Shown here piece after piece: positions 59,950 through 64,000 of a stretch of 64,000 bases of DNA. The stretch is from Zhengitettix transpicula (lineage: Eukaryota > Arthropoda > Insecta > Orthoptera > Tetrigidae), in the NCBI GenBank assembly GCA_037074705.1, contig CM073594.1:58462509-58526508 (forward strand), written 5' to 3'. The notes beneath the pieces were generated by a model. The model saw nothing but the letters and a program-made list of their open reading frames with translations. It was not told the DNA's origin and searched no databases. The first letter of the stretch is position 1, and the number at the start of each line of letters is the position of its first letter. Position numbers and translations under genes: made by a program.

Positions 59950-60631
59950 TCTATGTAATAAAAATGTATGTATATTTGTATGTATTTATTTATGTTTCTA
60001 TACAGATTTAAACGCGTGCTCATATTGCAACAAAAATTGGAACACATATTCTTCAAAACGCGAGAAACGGTACTGTTGGGATGACAAACCTGTAGCATAA
60101 AGATGAAAAGAATTATAATTAAAAATGTGTTCATTTTTTGTTAAATTACTGCGCGTCAAGAAATCATGACGTCACAGCACTCGCTAGCGAGAGAGACGTT
60201 ACTACGCGACGATACTGCACAACAAAGTAAATAGATCCAGTTTAGTAATAAAATAAAGCAGAAATATTTTCATGGAATAAAATGTAGAATTTTATCCATC
60301 AATTATCCATCGAATGATAATAAAAAACAATCCAAAAAATTATACGTTCTCTGGAACTAATTTTCTTTTAAATAATTTGACTTTTAAATTAGACATGGCA
60401 TAAACATGGCACGTAGCCAAATTTTGTATGTACTGAATGAGACATAGAATGATGGTAAAATAAATACCTAATATTTATTAGTCATGATAATTTAATAACG
60501 AAAGCTGACGAATTATTTCAAGTGAGATTCTTAAAAAATGTTGGTTAAATGTGTATATCATTATAATTTAACATATATGATTGTAAATGTGTAAAGAACG
60601 AATACCCGTGCAACGCTTGGCACCCAGCTAG
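59950..60631 (+). mobile_element. Helitron family H2, complete non-autonomous copy (682 bp)
   Basis: It begins A|TCTATGTAATAAAAATG followed by TATG/TTTG repeats and ends GCTTGGCACCCAGCTAG|T. The 3' end is shared with H1 (CACCCAGCTAG), so both families were probably mobilised by the same machinery. Just inside lies GTGC AACGCTTG GCAC, a short hairpin where Helitrons carry their terminator stem-loop. It has no coding capacity. Two other copies in reverse orientation lie at 2550-2999 and 14920-15475. Confidence 0.85.
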
Positions 60632-62089
60632 TTTAAAAATAATAGCGTTGATCGGTGTTACAAACTTTATTGTACTTTCTTATACTAATTATGGTGTTAA
60701 CGGTTTATCTTCTGTTTGACAGTAAAATAGTTGCAATGTACTTACAGAGCATATTAGCTATATTTTAAATGCCACAAAAATTTATTATTGGGAATGACCG
60801 TAAAAAATGTATGTTTTGAATTACGTTCAAATAAGTCACTCGATTTATATTCCGGAAGCGTGGTCAACAATAACGTTACAAAAGCTACTGTAATATAAAT
60901 TATTTATTTGTCATCACTTCCCCTTTGTCTTTATTGAAATCTAAATTTAAATATTACAATAAATAAATCTGGTACTGTTCTAGAAATGGTTTTTTATTAA
61001 AATGTTTAAAAAAACAGATTCATTGTGAAATAGTAGATTAAAGGATTAGGAAGTGCAGTGTTGAGAGCTTTATAGTAGAAATGACTGTATTTATTTTTGA
61101 CTGAATTTTTTCTAGTTTAATTTATCCTTAGCTCTTTCTGTGTTTTTTGTGGTACCCTCATATTTAGAGCGTCATTGATTAAAGTTTAATAATAAGGAGA
61201 TGTGAAAATAGTATTCTAAGTGAAATAAAAGTAATTTATTGAGTGGCTTTGAATGTTGAACTTTTTTTGCCACCCCTCAGTTTTCTGTCGAGATTTTGAA
61301 TGGGTAGTTTACCCTGCGCTAAGCAGCGAGCTGTTAATCAACGCAATGACCGTTATAACCGTTAAAATGCCCCGTCTCGTAAAGGGAGCTTTACGTTCAG
61401 CAATCTGTTTATACGTGGGGGAGGAGGACAATGTTGGATGTTTGATCGCGTGGCAATAATGGCAGCCGTTTGATCGGATCTCAATGAAATGCCTTCTAGC
61501 GACATCGCAGCTGTAATATTCCAGCCCGGGCGGGCGCTCCGTCGGTCGCTCGCTCGTTTTCTTTGACGATCAAATTGCTCGGAATTACACTTGCAAAAGC
61601 TATTGGAGAAAAGACAATCCGTGAGGATCTGGACTCTTGTTTGTCCTTATCAGAGACTCGCTCGCACTCTTCGCTGAGCACGGTTGACAAAACTTTAGAG
61701 GGAAGAAGGACTGCTCCTATATTTGCCTCGAAGTAATTTTAAACATAAGAAGGATTGAAAAATGTCAGCTCAGATTTATAACAGGTTGATACAAAAATAT
61801 AATTAATAGTGCCATAACACAAGTGAATGAATAAATTTCTGAAATAATTCCATCAGTCATTTTTCCACTGTCAGCAACGTATTATATAAATTATATTTAT
61901 CTTTCTTTCAAAATATATCAACTGTCAACAATTATAAACATAATACACTAAAGGTGAAGTTATTTGAGCATAAAATAATAATAACCACTGAGGCTACTCC
62001 CAAAATGTTATTTAGTTAGTCTAATCTGGAAGTTAAGTGACTAAAGATAAATAATTTATTTTTAAAAAATATACAAACCGTCAGAAATT
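60632..62089. other. AT-rich stretch with a strong GC-richer island at 61290-61690
   Basis: The island includes CCGTTATAACCGTTAAAATG, GCGTGGCAATAATGGCAGCC and CCGGGCGGGCG. The plus frame 61253-61459 and minus frame 61496-61690 are unrecognised. It resembles conserved regulatory DNA more than an exon. The rest is AT-rich. Confidence 0.35.
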
Positions 62090-62385
62090 TTCTATGCTGT
62101 AATACTGCTTTCGTTACAGTTTTTTCCTCTTTGACCTTTGAGGTTCAAGTAGTATCTTGTGGTAACTTCACAACCTGAAGTATTGATTTGAAGTACCACA
62201 TTTGTCGGTAGTGTTTTTTTTAGAAGCTGAGATACAGAGTTCCAGATGTTACATGATGATGATTTATGAAGTAAAAAATGGACTCGCATAACATTCATGA
62301 CCGTGTCGGAATTTGAACTAGGGACCTACCTGATGCGAGGCAATAACGCTGACCTCTTCACCTCAGAGAGTAGGCAGTTATCTTC
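62090..62385 (-). mobile_element. tRNA-derived SINE
   Basis: The minus strand reads CTGAGGTGAAGAGGTCAGCG (A-box region), TTGCCTCGCATCAGG (anticodon-arm-like), TAGTTCAAATTCCG (B box), then a body with a TTTACTTCATAAATCATCATC segment common in insect SINEs. The tRNA-like head is about 75 bases with normal A-B spacing but degraded arms, so it is not a functional tRNA. No poly(A) or target duplication was identified with certainty. The minus frame 62092-62298 lies within it. Confidence 0.55.
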
Positions 62386-64000
62386 TCTTATATTATAATT
62401 TATTTTCTTTAGCTTACTTCGAATACTATGGAGTCCTAAATACCCATTTCACTGCTTAAAAATGCTTAAACTATTGGTATTTTATTTGTGTAACATATGG
62501 CATGAAAACCGGATAAATACCGCTTGGAAAGATTATTCATTATGGATTAAATAAAATAGCCAAAAACAGTCTTTTAAAATTTATAATTTAATTAGTAAAG
62601 TTCATCATGTTTGGTCGGAACATGTAAAGCTTTACTAATTAAATTTTAATTAAAATTGATAATAAAGTCCGTTGTTACAATTTTGTTACACAATAATTTT
62701 TTTCATTTTTGTTTCTCCTTCAACCACCCTGAAAAAATCGTACTTGAAATTGTGTAAGAAATTAAAAAGATTTTTAAGCAAAAAATCTTGTTAGTTGAGT
62801 CTCCAATAATTTTCTGACTTTAGCTCAACGTGTCATACTGAAATTAATTTATTCTTGGGGGCCTAGAGCGATATGAAGTAAAGAATTCTTTCTATTCAGA
62901 GTTTTTTCAGGGCTGTTTACTTCTAAAGCTTAACATTTTAAATTTATAAATTAAATTAATATGTTAAAATATTTTATATTTAGAAGCCTATTAAAATTTA
63001 TAAAAGATTGTATAAAAAAGACAAAGGAGTATAAATTCTTCAAAGCTCACGCACAATATTATATCTGGATAATTAATGTAAAATAATAATAAATAATCTA
63101 AAATTAAAATCAAGATTCCTACATATTTATCCTAAAACCATTAAGTAGTTGGTGCCATGGATGTTGTTAAAAATGAGAACGTAGTGGAAGAAAAACGGAC
63201 GTAATGAGAAAATCTGCTAGCTCCGAGTGTTGTATTCAGTACTAAATTAGAAATATAGTGATTCTGTGTTAAGTTTCTTTATAGGAAAGAAATTTCTGTC
63301 TCTTAAATGACCAAAGACAAAATACTTACACTTTCAATTACTTAAATATTGATACCTTTAAAATTGTTTGAATATAAGGGTTACTTTTGCAAGAATATTA
63401 ATACTTTCATCGTCCTTTATTTGTTGCTACTCTACATATGGATCAAACTATTTTATGTTTTTAAATAACATAGAGTTGCTTTTGGGTATTAAATTTTATG
63501 TAGTGTGGTGAAGAGGAAAATACTTGGGATTTTTATGTTTGTGGTAACTCTTAACTAACAATTTCATGTGTAAATTCAATGAGTGCTGATATTAATAATA
63601 AAGTTGAGAGCACCAACATCTCTAAGATTTAATATTACTGTTATTATCAAATTGACTAATTACAGATATATTCATCTAATTGTCAGAAAAAATATTAATT
63701 AAAGATATTTCCTTCTCAAATATCCGTACAGTGGTAGGTGCAGTTATTTTATTCAATTTGTTCAGAATAATTATATACAAACACTAAACAACATCACATG
63801 TTTTTTAATAGTTAAGAATGTGCTCCCTTCAAACCAAACATTGAACATGAAATTACTTTTCAAATAAAACGTCGAGATATGGATGCAATTAATTTTTTGC
63901 GAGATATTCGGTCATGAGGTTATTATAATAAATAATTTTTGTCAGTGTGTTTTCAACAGAAGTCGATCAATTCACATAAAAATTAACTTACGTTAAAATT
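62386..64000. other. AT-rich noncoding stretch
   Basis: No gene, repeat or island is recognised to the end of the window. At about 62580-62655 a loose inverted pair built on TTTAATTAGTAAAG(C)TT is visible, probably an AT-rich MITE remnant or chance. Confidence 0.4.

Noticed and set aside
1..64000. A bacterial, phage or plasmid system
   Set aside because: Long AT-rich noncoding DNA, LINE/SINE/Helitron content and near absence of long frames all indicate an animal nuclear genome.

Overview
This is a repeat-rich, AT-rich piece of animal nuclear DNA. I see no convincing intact host gene, no exon chain, no rRNA gene and no intact tRNA gene. The kinds of mobile elements point to an arthropod: R1-like and Jockey-like LINE relics, Helitrons with A|TC...CTAG|T borders, and tRNA-derived SINEs. 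An insect with a large genome (for example a cockroach or termite relative) is a reasonable guess, but I cannot prove it from this window. The setting looks like a long intergenic region or a large intron.

Four kinds of content can be supported. (1) Non-LTR retrotransposon relics: an R1-like 3' end (36.7-37.5 kb, plus), a LINE with reverse transcriptase and C-terminal domain and an internal deletion (53.0-54.7 kb, minus), a Jockey-like C-terminal scrap (58.6-58.9 kb, minus), two short RT scraps (4.6 kb plus, 8.3-8.6 kb minus), and a gag-like ORF1 relic (10.8-11.5 kb, plus). (2) A structured ~560-bp poly(A) retroposon, called 'family A' here, in about ten full or partial copies at 9.9, 11.5, 12.8, 15.6, 15.9, 20.3, 27.9, 28.3, 36.0 and 36.5/37.5 kb. 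Two copies have clear 14-15 bp target-site duplications. (3) Non-autonomous Helitrons of two families. H1 (24.9-25.9, 31.5-32.8, 33.2-35.3 and 42.1-43.1 kb) is made of internally repeated ~285-bp and ~311-bp modules. H2 (59.95-60.63 kb complete; 2.55-3.0 and 14.9-15.5 kb in reverse) is ~680 bp. (4) A recurring hairpin motif, CTGANGA-stem-GAAAC, at about nine sites. It sits in inverted-repeat structures at 7.5, 23.1-23.3 and 59.5-59.7 kb and resembles the conserved core of hammerhead ribozymes.

The rest is AT-rich sequence with scattered GC-richer islands (about 1.7-2.0, 9.56-9.69, 14.1-14.5, 21.1-21.7, 24.0-24.3, 26.5-26.8, 48.1-48.2, 50.0-50.2, 55.25-55.5, 57.65-57.97 and 61.3-61.7 kb). These contain homeodomain-type TAAT/ATTA sites and E-boxes but no recognisable coding frame. 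They are candidates for conserved regulatory DNA.

The history is layered. The R1-like LINE sits inside a family A copy. One family A fragment abuts the gag-like ORF1 relic. Three loci carry two family A copies side by side in the same orientation. Two H1 Helitrons lie within 4 kb of each other. The most novel-looking items are family A and the recurrent hammerhead-like inverted repeats.
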